The notes below the pieces were generated by a model that did no database searches, had not been told where the DNA came from, and was given only the letters and a program-made list of their open reading frames with translations. From contig DIGJ01000013.1 of assembly GCA_002419585.1 (NCBI GenBank), positions 62,001-126,000 on the forward strand: a DNA stretch of 64,000 nucleotides, read 5' to 3'. The DNA is from Lachnoclostridium sp. UBA5725. GTDB taxonomy: Bacteria; Bacillota; Clostridia; Lachnospirales; Lachnospiraceae. Below are positions 19,848 to 28,511 of this stretch, in pieces; the first letter of the stretch is position 1, and each line of letters begins with the position of its first letter. A program made the position numbers and the translations under genes.

Positions 19848-19947
19848 TAAGATATATTTAAAAGATTTTACTTATATCAAATTATCTTTGAAATCAATCT
19901 GTTATTTTATGATTGTCATTCAACACCATATGAAGGAGGAGATTACA

Positions 19948-20367
19948 ATGATACAGATTATTGCAGGCGAAAAGGGAAAAGGCAAAACTAAAATACTACT
20001 TGATAAAGTAGCAGCGGAGGTAAAAACAACAAGTGGGAACATTGTTTATCTTGACAAGAGCACAAAGCATATGTATGAATTAAGTAATAAAGTTCGACTA
20101 ATTAATGTGAGGGATTATTTAGTAGAAAATTATAATGAGTTTTTGGGATTTATATGTGGTATTCTTTCACAGGACCACGATTTGGAAAAAGTGTATTTAG
20201 ACAGTTTTTTAAAAATAGCATGTGTTACAGAAAATGATTTACATAACCTTTTTGATAAGTTGAAGAAGATTTCTCAAGCATTTAATGTGGATTTTGTATT
20301 AAGTATATCAGTGAATGAAAATCAAATACCTGAAGAGTATAAAAAAGACATTATAGTAGCTTTGTAA
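19948..20367 (+). CDS. Small P-loop protein of unknown function
   Basis: A 139-residue protein with a Walker A-like loop at its very start (GEKGKGKTK, about 7-15), then short alternating hydrophobic stretches such as NIVYLD and FVLSISV that look like a Rossmann/P-loop core without an obvious Walker B acidic pair. I do not recognise a named family. The ATG at 19948 follows AAGGAGGAG and begins directly with MIQIIAGEKGKGK; an upstream in-frame start at 19888 has no ribosome site. It stands alone between terminators. Confidence 0.75.
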   Translation: MIQIIAGEKGKGKTKILLDKVAAEVKTTSGNIVYLDKSTKHMYELSNKVRLINVRDYLVENYNEFLGFICGILSQDHDLEKVYLDSFLKIACVTENDLHNLFDKLKKISQAFNVDFVLSISVNENQIPEEYKKDIIVAL

Positions 20368-20371
20368 TAGA

Positions 20372-20404
20372 AAAAAGGAGCTTCATCAGAAGCTCCTTTT
20401 TTGA
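20372..20404. terminator. Bidirectional terminator
   Basis: AAAAAAGGAGCTTC and GAAGCTCCTTTTTT form a near-perfect hairpin with A and T runs on either side, serving the convergent genes at 19948 (+) and 20410 (-). Confidence 0.85.
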
Positions 20405-20409
20405 TGCAA

Positions 20410-20613
20410 TTAATCGTTGTTACTTCGAATTCTTCCAAAGTAACTAATTGCATATAAGCCACAAATTCCAACAATTGTATAAATTGTTCTGGAAACAAAG
20501 CTCATATCACCAAAAATAACTCGGACCAAGTCAAACTGAAAGATACCTATGAGGCCCCAATTGATTGCTCCTATAATTACTATTACTAATGCAATATAAT
20601 CTATGGTTTTCAT
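20410..20613 (-). CDS. DUF378 membrane protein (YuzA-like)
   Basis: A 67-residue protein with two membrane helices. The pattern IDYIALVIVIIGAINWGLIG and the second helix TIYTIVGICGLYAI match the small DUF378 family, common in Firmicutes and without a known role. On the minus strand an AAGGAGG site precedes its ATG. It is a single-gene unit facing away from the HlyD-like gene. Confidence 0.88.
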   Translation of the reverse strand: MKTIDYIALVIVIIGAINWGLIGIFQFDLVRVIFGDMSFVSRTIYTIVGICGLYAISYFGRIRSNND

Positions 20614-20733
20614 TTCACAACCTCCTTAGTGGTTATTCTTACCAATACTGAATTATTTATACATTTTATTTCATTTAGGTCTTTAAAAATAATAATTTAA
20701 TCAGTATAATAGAATGGTTAGGAGGTAGTATGA

Positions 20734-22122
20734 TTGGCTAGACATAATAATAAGGTAGTGCGCTATCATAAACCGTTTCATATAAATATTGGACTAGTTG
20801 TATTCTTTATTATATTTATTTACATGGTGGTAATATCCATTCATTATTTTTTTGAGGATTCCATTAGTATATATGAAGTGGTTGAAAAGAATATTTCGGA
20901 CGACAATACATACAAAGGAATTATACTACGAAATGAAAGTATTTATTACACAGATAAAGCTGGTTATGTGAATTACTATATTGGAGATGGTACAAAGGTT
21001 GCAAAAGGCGCCACTGTTTATACTATAGATGAAACGGGAGAAATTTATAAGGCATTAACCAATGCAGATACCGTTAATACATTATCAAGAGAAGACACTG
21101 CTAAAATAAGAAATGCGGTTGCTTCTTTTCGGGAAGAATACAATAAAAGTAATTACTTTACGGTTTCAGATTTAAAATATGACATAGAAAATACTATTTT
21201 AGAACAAAATACTGCTAGTTTATTGTCAGATTTAAATAACTTGGTATCCGATTCCAATCGAGGGAGTTTTGAGGCCATTTCCTCTAAAAAAAGCGGGATT
21301 GTATCCTATACCATGGATGGCTATGAGAATTTAAATAGTGCGCAAATAACGACGGATAATTTTAAAAATATTGATGAAAAACGTGTGCAACTGCGAAGTA
21401 ACGAAGCGGTTGCTGAAGGTAGTCCTGTCTATAAGATGATTAATAGTGAGGATTGGAATATTATTATACCTTTATCTGATTCGCAGTATAAAAAACTTAA
21501 AGATTTCGAAAAAGTACAAATAACATTAAAAAAAGACCAGGTATCCGTGATTGCTGGTATAACTACATATGAAAGTAATGGAAGTTATTTTGCAAACCTT
21601 AGTCTAAATAAGTATATGATACGCTACATCAATGAACGATATCTTGATTTAGAGGTGCAGCTAAATTCTGCACAAGGGTTAAAAATACCGGTTACTTCCA
21701 TTTTAAAGAAGAAATTTTTAGTTGTGCCAAACGAGTATATCGGAGTCGGTGGCAAAACAAATTCAACCGGTATTACAAAAGAATCCTTTGATAAAAAAAG
21801 CGGTGAATCCCAATATGAATTTGTTCCTGTTACGGTGGTACTTTCAAATGAAAAAGAATCCTATATTTATAGTGATTCCATTGCGGAAAATGAATATATA
21901 ATAAACACGCAGACAAATGAACGTTATCAACTTGGCAAAATGGACGCCCTAGAAGGTGTATATAATGTAAATAAAGGCTATGCTGTATTTCGTGTCATTG
22001 AAAAAATTTATGAAAACAAAGAGTATGCTATAGTAAGTAAAGAGACTCCGTATGGATTATCCGCTTATGACCATATTGTTGTAAATGCAGAAAGCATGAA
22101 AGAATCAGAACTAGTAAAATAA
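20734..22122 (+). CDS. HlyD-like periplasmic adaptor domain protein
   Basis: A 462-residue membrane-anchored protein: basic N-terminus, one membrane helix (about 21-41), then an extracytoplasmic part with barrel-sandwich hybrid features, for example GILRNESIYYTDKAGYV-like and VAKGATVYTID blocks and SKKSGIVSYTMDGYE. Members in Lachnospiraceae sit in this position before yggS-sepF and are annotated as HlyD family proteins; no transporter partner is next to it, so a cell-envelope or division role is possible (inference from the neighbourhood only). Start is TTG at 20734 after TTAGGAGG; the ATG just upstream (20730) runs into a stop. Confidence 0.8.
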   Translation: MARHNNKVVRYHKPFHINIGLVVFFIIFIYMVVISIHYFFEDSISIYEVVEKNISDDNTYKGIILRNESIYYTDKAGYVNYYIGDGTKVAKGATVYTIDETGEIYKALTNADTVNTLSREDTAKIRNAVASFREEYNKSNYFTVSDLKYDIENTILEQNTASLLSDLNNLVSDSNRGSFEAISSKKSGIVSYTMDGYENLNSAQITTDNFKNIDEKRVQLRSNEAVAEGSPVYKMINSEDWNIIIPLSDSQYKKLKDFEKVQITLKKDQVSVIAGITTYESNGSYFANLSLNKYMIRYINERYLDLEVQLNSAQGLKIPVTSILKKKFLVVPNEYIGVGGKTNSTGITKESFDKKSGESQYEFVPVTVVLSNEKESYIYSDSIAENEYIINTQTNERYQLGKMDALEGVYNVNKGYAVFRVIEKIYENKEYAIVSKETPYGLSAYDHIVVNAESMKESELVK

Positions 22123-22139
22123 AAATAAGGTGATTATCT

Positions 22140-22832
22140 ATGGTAAAAGAAAATTTAAAAGACGTTGAGGAAAATATAAAAGCAGCTTGTAAGCGTGCAC
22201 ACCGTAATCGAGATGAAGTAACTTTGATTGCTGTCAGTAAAACAAAGCCTGTATCTATGATTTTTGAAGTAATGGAGGAAGGGGTCATCGATTTTGGAGA
22301 AAACAAGGTACAAGAAATCTGTGATAAAACAGATATAATAAAAGAACCTTTAAACTGGCATATGATCGGACATTTGCAGCGTAATAAAGTCAAATACATT
22401 GTGGACAAGGTATGTCTGATTCATTCGGTGGATTCAATTCGCCTCGCAGAACAAATTGATATCGAAGCGAAAAAGAAAGAAATCATATGCCCTATTTTAA
22501 TTGAGGTAAATGCTGCAAAGGAAGAAAGTAAATATGGCATTACTATAGAGGAAGCAATCCCATTTATCATGGAAGTTTCAAAATTAAAAAATATCCGGAT
22601 GAAAGGGCTTATGACAATCGCACCATATGTTGAAAATCCTGAGGAAAATCGAGCATTTTTCAAGGAATTGAAGAAATTATATATTGACATAAAATCGAAA
22701 AACATTGATAATGTTTTTATGGAAGAGTTGTCAATGGGAATGACCGGAGATTATCAGGTTGCAATTGAAGAGGGTGCAACCCTTGTTCGTGTTGGTACTG
22801 GAATTTTTGGTGAACGAAATTATAACATTTAA
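22140..22832 (+). CDS. yggS: YggS family PLP homeostasis protein
   Basis: Alanine racemase-fold PLP-binding protein of 230 residues that keeps free pyridoxal phosphate in balance. The PLP lysine is in LIAVSKTKP (about K36), with NKVQEI, WHMIGHLQRNK and the C-terminal MGMTGDYQVAIEEGATLVRVGTGIFG block. It is the usual first gene of the yggS-sepF-yggT-ylmH-divIVA group. Confidence 0.95.
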   Translation: MVKENLKDVEENIKAACKRAHRNRDEVTLIAVSKTKPVSMIFEVMEEGVIDFGENKVQEICDKTDIIKEPLNWHMIGHLQRNKVKYIVDKVCLIHSVDSIRLAEQIDIEAKKKEIICPILIEVNAAKEESKYGITIEEAIPFIMEVSKLKNIRMKGLMTIAPYVENPEENRAFFKELKKLYIDIKSKNIDNVFMEELSMGMTGDYQVAIEEGATLVRVGTGIFGERNYNI

Positions 22833-22859
22833 ATATTTATTGGATTGATAGGAGTTATT

Positions 22860-23429
22860 ATGGCTAATATAGTAAAAAGTTTTTTGGGTTACTTACGACT
22901 GAACGAGGACGATGATTTGGAAGATTATATCGAAGATTTCGAAGAAGAAAAGCAAATATCGAAAAAGTTTTCAAAACCTGCCACTCGTCAGATTGAGCAG
23001 CCTAGAACAATAGAAAAGCCCTTTTTCAGGCAGGACAAGCCTTCCAAACGTGAAGAAGAACCAGTTCGTGAACGTACCACTCGTATGGAACGAACAACAA
23101 ATAATAAAATAGTGCCTATTCGTACCACACCAAAGGGACTTGAAGTTTGTATTATGAAACCGACCTGTTTTGAAGATTCACAAGATATCTGTGATATGCT
23201 TTTAACTGGTAGAGCCGCAGTGGTTAATCTTGAGGGATTTGATCCAGATGATGCACAGAGAGTAATGGATTTTATATCAGGATGTGTTTATGCTGTCAAT
23301 GGAAAACTACATCAAATTTCAAGATATATTTTCATTTTTTCACCTGATACCATTGATATATCCGGTGATTACCTTGAATTAATGCCAGATATGGGATTTG
23401 ACGTACCAACCTTAAATAAGGAGTTTTAA
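22860..23429 (+). CDS. sepF: Cell division protein SepF
   Basis: Membrane-tethering partner of FtsZ, 189 residues from the ATG at 22860 (GGAG nine bases upstream; the earlier TTG at 22845 lies ahead of that site). The N-terminal amphipathic helix MANIVKSFLGYLRL would bind membrane; an acidic and then Arg/Lys/Glu-rich linker (about 20-80) follows; the C-terminal SepF core has AAVVNLEGFDPDDAQRVMDFISG. Confidence 0.95.
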   Translation: MANIVKSFLGYLRLNEDDDLEDYIEDFEEEKQISKKFSKPATRQIEQPRTIEKPFFRQDKPSKREEEPVRERTTRMERTTNNKIVPIRTTPKGLEVCIMKPTCFEDSQDICDMLLTGRAAVVNLEGFDPDDAQRVMDFISGCVYAVNGKLHQISRYIFIFSPDTIDISGDYLELMPDMGFDVPTLNKEF

Positions 23430-23431
23430 TC

Positions 23432-23695
23432 ATGACGTATGTTTTATTTCAGGCATTATATATATTGTGTGTGGTATTAGAAAGTATCTTATTTTTATAT
23501 ATCGTATCATCTTGGTTTCCTAATTTTATAAAAATAAGAAGTTTTCTACTAACCCTACTTGATCCAATCTTTGTACCGGTTCGTATTTGCTTAAAACATT
23601 CCATTATGAATACCGCTACAGCAGATATGACACCCATGGTTACGCTGATAATACTTTCTTATCTGCAAACTTTATTTTATGGATTGAGTATGTAA
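23432..23695 (+). CDS. YggT family membrane protein
   Basis: An 87-residue integral membrane protein with two helices, carrying the YggT core SWFPNF and DPIFVPVRICL. It lies 2 bases after sepF and is conserved in this division cluster; a role in osmotic tolerance or division is proposed for the family but not settled. Confidence 0.9.
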   Translation: MTYVLFQALYILCVVLESILFLYIVSSWFPNFIKIRSFLLTLLDPIFVPVRICLKHSIMNTATADMTPMVTLIILSYLQTLFYGLSM

Positions 23696-23705
23696 AGGAG
23701 AACCC

Positions 23706-24467
23706 ATGAATCAAGAAAAAGAAGAAGAGCTTTTTTGCAAACGACTGATTGAATTATCACAGCAAGCTTATGTTCGTGGCATTTGTGTTTATTCGTCCTT
23801 TTTAAACTTAAATGAACTTAACTTGTTTTATAAAACAATAAATACAATATCACCAGTATCCTACCAGCTTTTTGGTGGGTATAAGGAAGCGGAGCGAAGA
23901 GTTATCTGTTTTTATGACGATGACTCTTTTCCTAATGTAAGCTTCCCTATTGTTTGTGTATCCATTACACCACACAGTGTCAAGTATAGCGAGGCTTTAA
24001 TTCACAGAGATTATCTTGGTGCCATACTAAATTTAGGGATTGAGCGTACTAAAATTGGTGATATCCTAGCGCAAGAAAAAAAAGCTTATGTCTTTTGCTA
24101 CAAAGAAATTGCTTCCTTTATTTGTGAATCACTCGAACGGGTAAAACATACCAATGTGCAAGCCAAAATCGTAGACTTTGATGAAAGTGATTATAAAATC
24201 GAAACCAAAGTCATGAGTGGGACGGTTTCCAGTGTTCGATTAGACAGCTTGCTTTCTATAACTTTTAAAGCCTCCAGAAGTAGTTTATCTGGTCTTATCG
24301 AGGGTGGAAAAGTCTTTGTAAATGGTAAGCTGATTTTATCCAATAGTTTTGTTCCAAAAGAAGATGATATTATATCGGTGCGTGGGTTAGGCCGCTTTGT
24401 TTTTAAACGAGTAGAGACACAAACGAAAAAAAATCGTTACCGAATCATTGTTGAAAAATATATATAA
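23706..24467 (+). CDS. ylmH: YlmH family RNA-binding protein (S4 domain)
   Basis: A 253-residue protein with a C-terminal S4 RNA-binding domain (about 180-240: VRLDSLLSITFKASRSSLSGLIEGGKVFVNGK). In Bacillus, YlmH has been linked to ribosome rescue and quality control. The N-terminal two thirds match the YlmH-specific fold. AAAGGAG site; between yggT and divIVA as usual. Confidence 0.92.
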   Translation: MNQEKEEELFCKRLIELSQQAYVRGICVYSSFLNLNELNLFYKTINTISPVSYQLFGGYKEAERRVICFYDDDSFPNVSFPIVCVSITPHSVKYSEALIHRDYLGAILNLGIERTKIGDILAQEKKAYVFCYKEIASFICESLERVKHTNVQAKIVDFDESDYKIETKVMSGTVSSVRLDSLLSITFKASRSSLSGLIEGGKVFVNGKLILSNSFVPKEDDIISVRGLGRFVFKRVETQTKKNRYRIIVEKYI

Positions 24468-24503
24468 AATACAATTCGATTGTAATTTTTAAGGAGGACA
24501 ACC

Positions 24504-25286
24504 ATGTTAACACCAGTTGAAATGCAAGGCAGAGAATTAAGGCAAGGCAGAGGATACCAACGAAAAGATGTAGATGAATTTTTATCAGAAATTAACCGAG
24601 ATTTTGAAACGCTATATCGTGAAAATATGGAGCTAAAAGATAAAGTAAATACCTTAAGTGATGGGCTTAAGTACTATAAAGATTTGGAAAAAACCTTGCA
24701 AAAAACACTTGTTGTAGCAGAAAAAACAGCTGAGGAAACAACTAAGGTATCAGAAAAGAAAGCAGCGCTCATCATTTCTGATGCACAACTAAAAGCAAAT
24801 CAGATTGTGCAGGAAGCAAATTCATATTTCGACAAAGCGCAAAATAATATAAAATCCTTAATACAGCAATATGAAAGCTACCGAATTCAATGTAAAAAAT
24901 TGGCAGATGCTAACCTTGAACTTTTAAATTCCGATGCTTTTAAAGTGGATTTTGAGATGGTTGGTCTTAGTATTCCACAGTTTACTATGCCAAATGCAGA
25001 AATTATGCAAACCAAGTCACTTGAATCGAAACCACTTGAATCGAACCCACTTGAATCGAACCCAATGGAAGCGAAGCTAGGGGAAGCAAAGCCAGGGGAA
25101 TCGACAACAGCACTAGCAAAACCATCAGAATCAAATCAAATGGAAGAAAAGCCAACCGATTCAAGAATAGCAGATTCTAAACTTGAAAATACAAATTTGT
25201 CAAAAGAGATGATTAAATCTAATACTAATTTTACAAAAGAATTAGATACGGAGCTCTTTGAATTTTTTAATTTAAATGAGGATTAA
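24504..25286 (+). CDS. divIVA: DivIVA domain protein with repeat-rich linker
   Basis: Coiled-coil polar/septal scaffold, 260 residues. The N-terminal membrane-binding block LTPVEMQGRELRQGRGYQRKDVDEFL is typical (FLSEI), followed by long coiled coil (about 30-150). The unusual part is a low-complexity stretch (about 170-220) made of 5-residue units such as PLESN, encoded by 15-bp repeats, before a short acidic C-terminal tail. Strong AAGGAGG site. Confidence 0.92.
   Translation: MLTPVEMQGRELRQGRGYQRKDVDEFLSEINRDFETLYRENMELKDKVNTLSDGLKYYKDLEKTLQKTLVVAEKTAEETTKVSEKKAALIISDAQLKANQIVQEANSYFDKAQNNIKSLIQQYESYRIQCKKLADANLELLNSDAFKVDFEMVGLSIPQFTMPNAEIMQTKSLESKPLESNPLESNPMEAKLGEAKPGESTTALAKPSESNQMEEKPTDSRIADSKLENTNLSKEMIKSNTNFTKELDTELFEFFNLNED
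25014..25110 (+). repeat. 15-bp tandem repeats inside divIVA
   Basis: Successive units around CCACTTGAATCGAAC repeat with a 15-base period, two of them identical and the flanking ones diverged, encoding PLESN-like pentapeptides. They sit in the linker and keep the frame, so their number could vary between strains. Confidence 0.8.
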
Positions 25287-25367
25287 CATTTCACTCAGTA
25301 AGTTTGTACCTGCGCTACATACGCAAACTTGCTTATCGCAAAAAGCAGCAACGAAATGGAGGGGAAT

Positions 25368-26516
25368 ATGAGTAAAGAAATCATAGTACATGGTCCGATG
25401 CAAGCTTCCAATCAGGTATTTACGGATAAAAAAGTACCAATCTATTCTATTTTTATTGAACGAGATTATAATAAGTTATCGGATATACTGAACGAATTAC
25501 AGATAACAAATGGCAAGGTTATGGTAATAACGGATTCAAATGTGGAATCCTATCACCTTACCGATATTTTATTAAAAGTAAGAGAATATACGAATCATGT
25601 GTATTCATTTGTAATGGAAGCGGGAGAGAATCATAAAAACCTAGATACCGTTTCTGATATATATGAGCAGCTCATACAGAATAAATTTGATCGAAATGAC
25701 GTGCTGCTGGCACTTGGTGGTGGAGTTGTAGGCGATATTACGGGATTTGCAGCGGCTACCTATTTGCGAGGGATTCGTTTTGTGCAGCTGCCAACTTCCC
25801 TTTTAGCGATGGTAGACAGCAGTATTGGTGGAAAAACCGGAGTTGATTTTCGCGCTTATAAAAATATGGTTGGTTCGTTTCATCAACCACAAGCAGTATA
25901 TATTAATTTATCTGTACTTTCGACGTTGCCAGACCGTGAATTCTATTCCGGATTTGGTGAAATAATTAAGCATGGCTTAATTCGAAATCAGGAGTATGCA
26001 CTTTCCTTAAAGGATAATGTTACTGTTGCACGAAATCGTAACCTTGATACGCTAGAAGAAATCGTACATCAAAGTTGTCTTGTAAAACAAGCAGTTGTTG
26101 AAAATGATCCAACCGAAAAAAATGAACGTGCTCTACTAAATTTCGGTCATACAATCGGACATGCTGTAGAGAAATTTATGAACTTTACTTTGCTCCACGG
26201 GGAGTGTGTTGCAATTGGAATGGTTGCAGCGTCTTATATTTCTTATCTAAAAGGAACGATAAGCGAAGATGGTTTGAAACGTATTATTCATCTGATTGAG
26301 GCATATCAATTGCCGATTCATTTCAATATGGATATCAATCAGCAAAAAATAGATTCATCCGAGATTTTATCGATTATCAAGCATGATAAGAAGATGATTT
26401 CCGGACAAATACGTTTTATTTTATTAAAAGAACTGGGAAATGCCTACATTGATCAAACCGTTACGGAAGATGAAATGACAAAAGCAATTTCCTTTATTAT
26501 GGAGGGAAACAAGTAA
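25368..26516 (+). CDS. aroB: 3-dehydroquinate synthase
   Basis: Second step of the shikimate pathway: DAHP to 3-dehydroquinate, needing NAD and a divalent metal. Blocks: GGGVVGDITGFAAATYLRG, PTSLLAMVDSSIGGKTGVD and the metal site NDPTEKNERALLNFGHTIGHAVE. The start at 25368 has GGAGGGG just ahead and gives 382 residues; a TTG at 25329 in frame is upstream of that site. The next gene, lspA, begins at the base after the stop. Confidence 0.97.
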   Translation: MSKEIIVHGPMQASNQVFTDKKVPIYSIFIERDYNKLSDILNELQITNGKVMVITDSNVESYHLTDILLKVREYTNHVYSFVMEAGENHKNLDTVSDIYEQLIQNKFDRNDVLLALGGGVVGDITGFAAATYLRGIRFVQLPTSLLAMVDSSIGGKTGVDFRAYKNMVGSFHQPQAVYINLSVLSTLPDREFYSGFGEIIKHGLIRNQEYALSLKDNVTVARNRNLDTLEEIVHQSCLVKQAVVENDPTEKNERALLNFGHTIGHAVEKFMNFTLLHGECVAIGMVAASYISYLKGTISEDGLKRIIHLIEAYQLPIHFNMDINQQKIDSSEILSIIKHDKKMISGQIRFILLKELGNAYIDQTVTEDEMTKAISFIMEGNK

Positions 26517-27020
26517 ATGAAACATATGGCAAAGTATCTAGGCCTTAATATTATATTGATTGCATTGGATCAAATCACAAAATACATTGCAAAGTCAAAC
26601 TTAATGGGAACAGATGGTGTCTCATTGATAAAAGGAGTATTCAAACTCCAATACCTAGAAAATCGCGGTGCCGCGTTTGGTATGCTTCAAAACCAGCTTG
26701 CGATCTTGATACCAGTTACACTCCTTATTTTTTTGGGAATTGTTTATATTTATCATAAAATTCCAGATAGTAAGAGATTCTTACCAATACAGTATATCTG
26801 TATTTTTATTAGTGCCGGTGCAATTGGGAATCTCATTGATCGTATCGTGAACAATTATGTCGTTGATTTTTTGTATTTTGAGTTAATTAATTTCCCTATC
26901 TTTAATTTAGCTGATTGCTATGTAACGGTTTCAGCTGTATTATTGCTATTATTAGGCTTCTTTTATTACAAAGATGAGGATTTTGACTTCTTGAAAAAAG
27001 ATAAAGGAAATAAAGCATGA
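26517..27020 (+). CDS. lspA: Lipoprotein signal peptidase
   Basis: Aspartyl membrane peptidase that removes the signal peptide of prolipoproteins, 167 residues with four helices. The catalytic Asp residues lie in GAIGNLIDRI (about D103) and FNLADCYV (about D124); the LENRGAAFG block is also present. Starts directly after aroB and overlaps the next gene by 4 bases (ATGA). Confidence 0.96.
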   Translation: MKHMAKYLGLNIILIALDQITKYIAKSNLMGTDGVSLIKGVFKLQYLENRGAAFGMLQNQLAILIPVTLLIFLGIVYIYHKIPDSKRFLPIQYICIFISAGAIGNLIDRIVNNYVVDFLYFELINFPIFNLADCYVTVSAVLLLLLGFFYYKDEDFDFLKKDKGNKA

Positions 27021-27982
27021 ATAATGATATGTTAGATTTAAACACAGAGGATTTTATATCCGAAGACGAGATTAGTTTACTGGTGGTTGAGCCTCAATAT
27101 GAAGGTATGAGATTAGATAAGTACCTCACAAAGTTAAATGAATCCATGAGCAGAAGCTATATTCAAAAACTGATCAAAGATGATCATGTAGTGATTAACG
27201 GAAAACCTGCAAAATCAAATTATAAGTTATCTGCTCAGGATGAAATAGAATTTAATATACCAACGCCAGTTTCTATCGATATATTACCAGAAGATATTCC
27301 ATTATCCATTCTATATGAAGATAATGATTTGATTGTAATAGATAAACCGAAAAATATGGTGGTGCATCCAGCTCCAGGATATTATAGCGGTACGATCGTA
27401 AATGCATTGATGTATCATTGCAAGGATAACCTTTCCGGAATTAATGGAGTGTTACGACCAGGTATCGTTCATCGAATTGATAAAAATACAACGGGTGCGA
27501 TTGTTATCTGCAAAAATGATATGGCGCATAATTCCCTTGCAGCGCAGCTAAAGGATCATAGTATAACAAGAAAATATAATGCAATTGTTTATAACCATTT
27601 TAATAATGAGGAAGGTTTAGTCGACGCTCCGATTGGTCGACACCCAATCGATCGAAAAAAGATGGCGATAAACTACAAAAATGGAAGAGAAGCTATTACT
27701 CATTACCATGTAATTCAAAATTTAGATCAGAATTTCGCACATATTGAATGCCAATTAGAAACCGGAAGAACGCATCAAATACGAGTTCATTTAACTAGTA
27801 TTAATCATCCATTGCTAGGAGATGATGTTTATGGTCCTGCAAAATCAAAGTTTAACTTGGAAGGCCAGACCTTACATGCTAGAATTTTAGGATTTAAGCA
27901 TCCTTCTACTGGAGAATATATGGAATTTAAGGCACCATTACCAGATTACTTTAAAAGTATTTTAAATATTTTAACCGTGTAA
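27017..27982 (+). CDS. rluD: RluA-family rRNA pseudouridine synthase (RluD-like)
   Basis: Makes pseudouridine in 23S rRNA or tRNA. It has an N-terminal S4 domain (about 25-85) and a catalytic domain with HRIDKNTTG, the Asp of which is the nucleophile (about D155), and the end block ETGRTHQIRVHL. The 321-residue length fits RluD/YlyB, which follows lspA in many Firmicutes. Exact target site is not readable from sequence. Confidence 0.93.
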   Translation: MNNDMLDLNTEDFISEDEISLLVVEPQYEGMRLDKYLTKLNESMSRSYIQKLIKDDHVVINGKPAKSNYKLSAQDEIEFNIPTPVSIDILPEDIPLSILYEDNDLIVIDKPKNMVVHPAPGYYSGTIVNALMYHCKDNLSGINGVLRPGIVHRIDKNTTGAIVICKNDMAHNSLAAQLKDHSITRKYNAIVYNHFNNEEGLVDAPIGRHPIDRKKMAINYKNGREAITHYHVIQNLDQNFAHIECQLETGRTHQIRVHLTSINHPLLGDDVYGPAKSKFNLEGQTLHARILGFKHPSTGEYMEFKAPLPDYFKSILNILTV

Positions 27983-28075
27983 ATTTAACCATAGTATTCA
28001 TTTTAATCATAATTTTTATCATAATTCAAACCATTTTTTGATAGTATTTTAACCGTATAGTAGAAAATCAAAAAT

Positions 28076-28176
28076 AAGCTTCGTTCGATTTGATATACTC
28101 TAGTTGTCTTAGACAGTTTAAATAATGAAAACTGTTTCGTACAAGGAGCACCTATCAATTATAACGAAGCTTTTTG
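28076..28176 (+). ncRNA. Candidate structured RNA in 529-base gap
   Basis: AAGCTTCGTT (28076-28085) pairs with AACGAAGCTT (28163-28172), followed by TTTGT; inside, ACAGTTT and AAACTGT form a second hairpin. The gap between rluD and the BlaI gene (27983-28511) is otherwise AT-rich with no convincing ORF. It may be a long-loop terminator of the aroB-lspA-rluD operon or a small RNA; I cannot match it to a known family. Confidence 0.35.
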
Positions 28177-28248
28177 TAATTTAGCTATTATTAATAAATA
28201 AATGTTACAAATTTGTATATTATTTTTTAATTTTATTACATATCTGTG

Positions 28249-28277
28249 TTGACAAAAGTAGTCTAGTAATGTAGAAT
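28249..28277 (+). promoter_or_regulatory. SigA promoter of the BlaI-type repressor gene
   Basis: TTGACA (28249-28254) and TAGAAT (28272-28277) with an exact 17-base spacer. A TCTA-TAGA palindrome overlaps the spacer and -10, so a bound repressor would block RNA polymerase. The leader to the start codon would be about 228 bases. Confidence 0.7.
28262..28275. promoter_or_regulatory. BlaI-like operator 1
   Basis: TCTAGTAATGTAGA, an inverted repeat with TCTA/TAGA arms overlapping the -10 element. It shares its outer bases with the two operators downstream. Confidence 0.5.
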
Positions 28278-28293
28278 TGATTTGCTCGCATCT

Positions 28294-28307
28294 TCTACGT
28301 TAGTAGA
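28294..28307. promoter_or_regulatory. BlaI-like operator 2
   Basis: TCTACGTTAGTAGA, a palindrome with perfect 5-base arms (TCTAC/GTAGA), 18 bases after operator 1 and in the early transcribed region. Confidence 0.6.
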
Positions 28308-28472
28308 TATTTCCATTTTTAGCATTTTATTTAAAATTATATTCTACGGAATTTTATATATATTTTTTAAGAGTAAGTTTAAAGCATTTTAATTATACGA
28401 CAACTGTAGTACTTGGAAAACATTGAGTTTTCGTTGACTTTAAATAACAAGTTATTCGTTGCAGTTTCTGAA

Positions 28473-28488
28473 TTCTACGTTTGTAGAA
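28473..28488. promoter_or_regulatory. BlaI-like operator 3
   Basis: TTCTACGTTTGTAGAA, a palindrome with perfect 6-base arms, 23 bases before the start codon. Its core TCTACGTTnGTAGA is shared with operator 2. Confidence 0.6.
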
Positions 28489-28511
28489 GAATGTAATGGG
28501 AGGTAACATCT

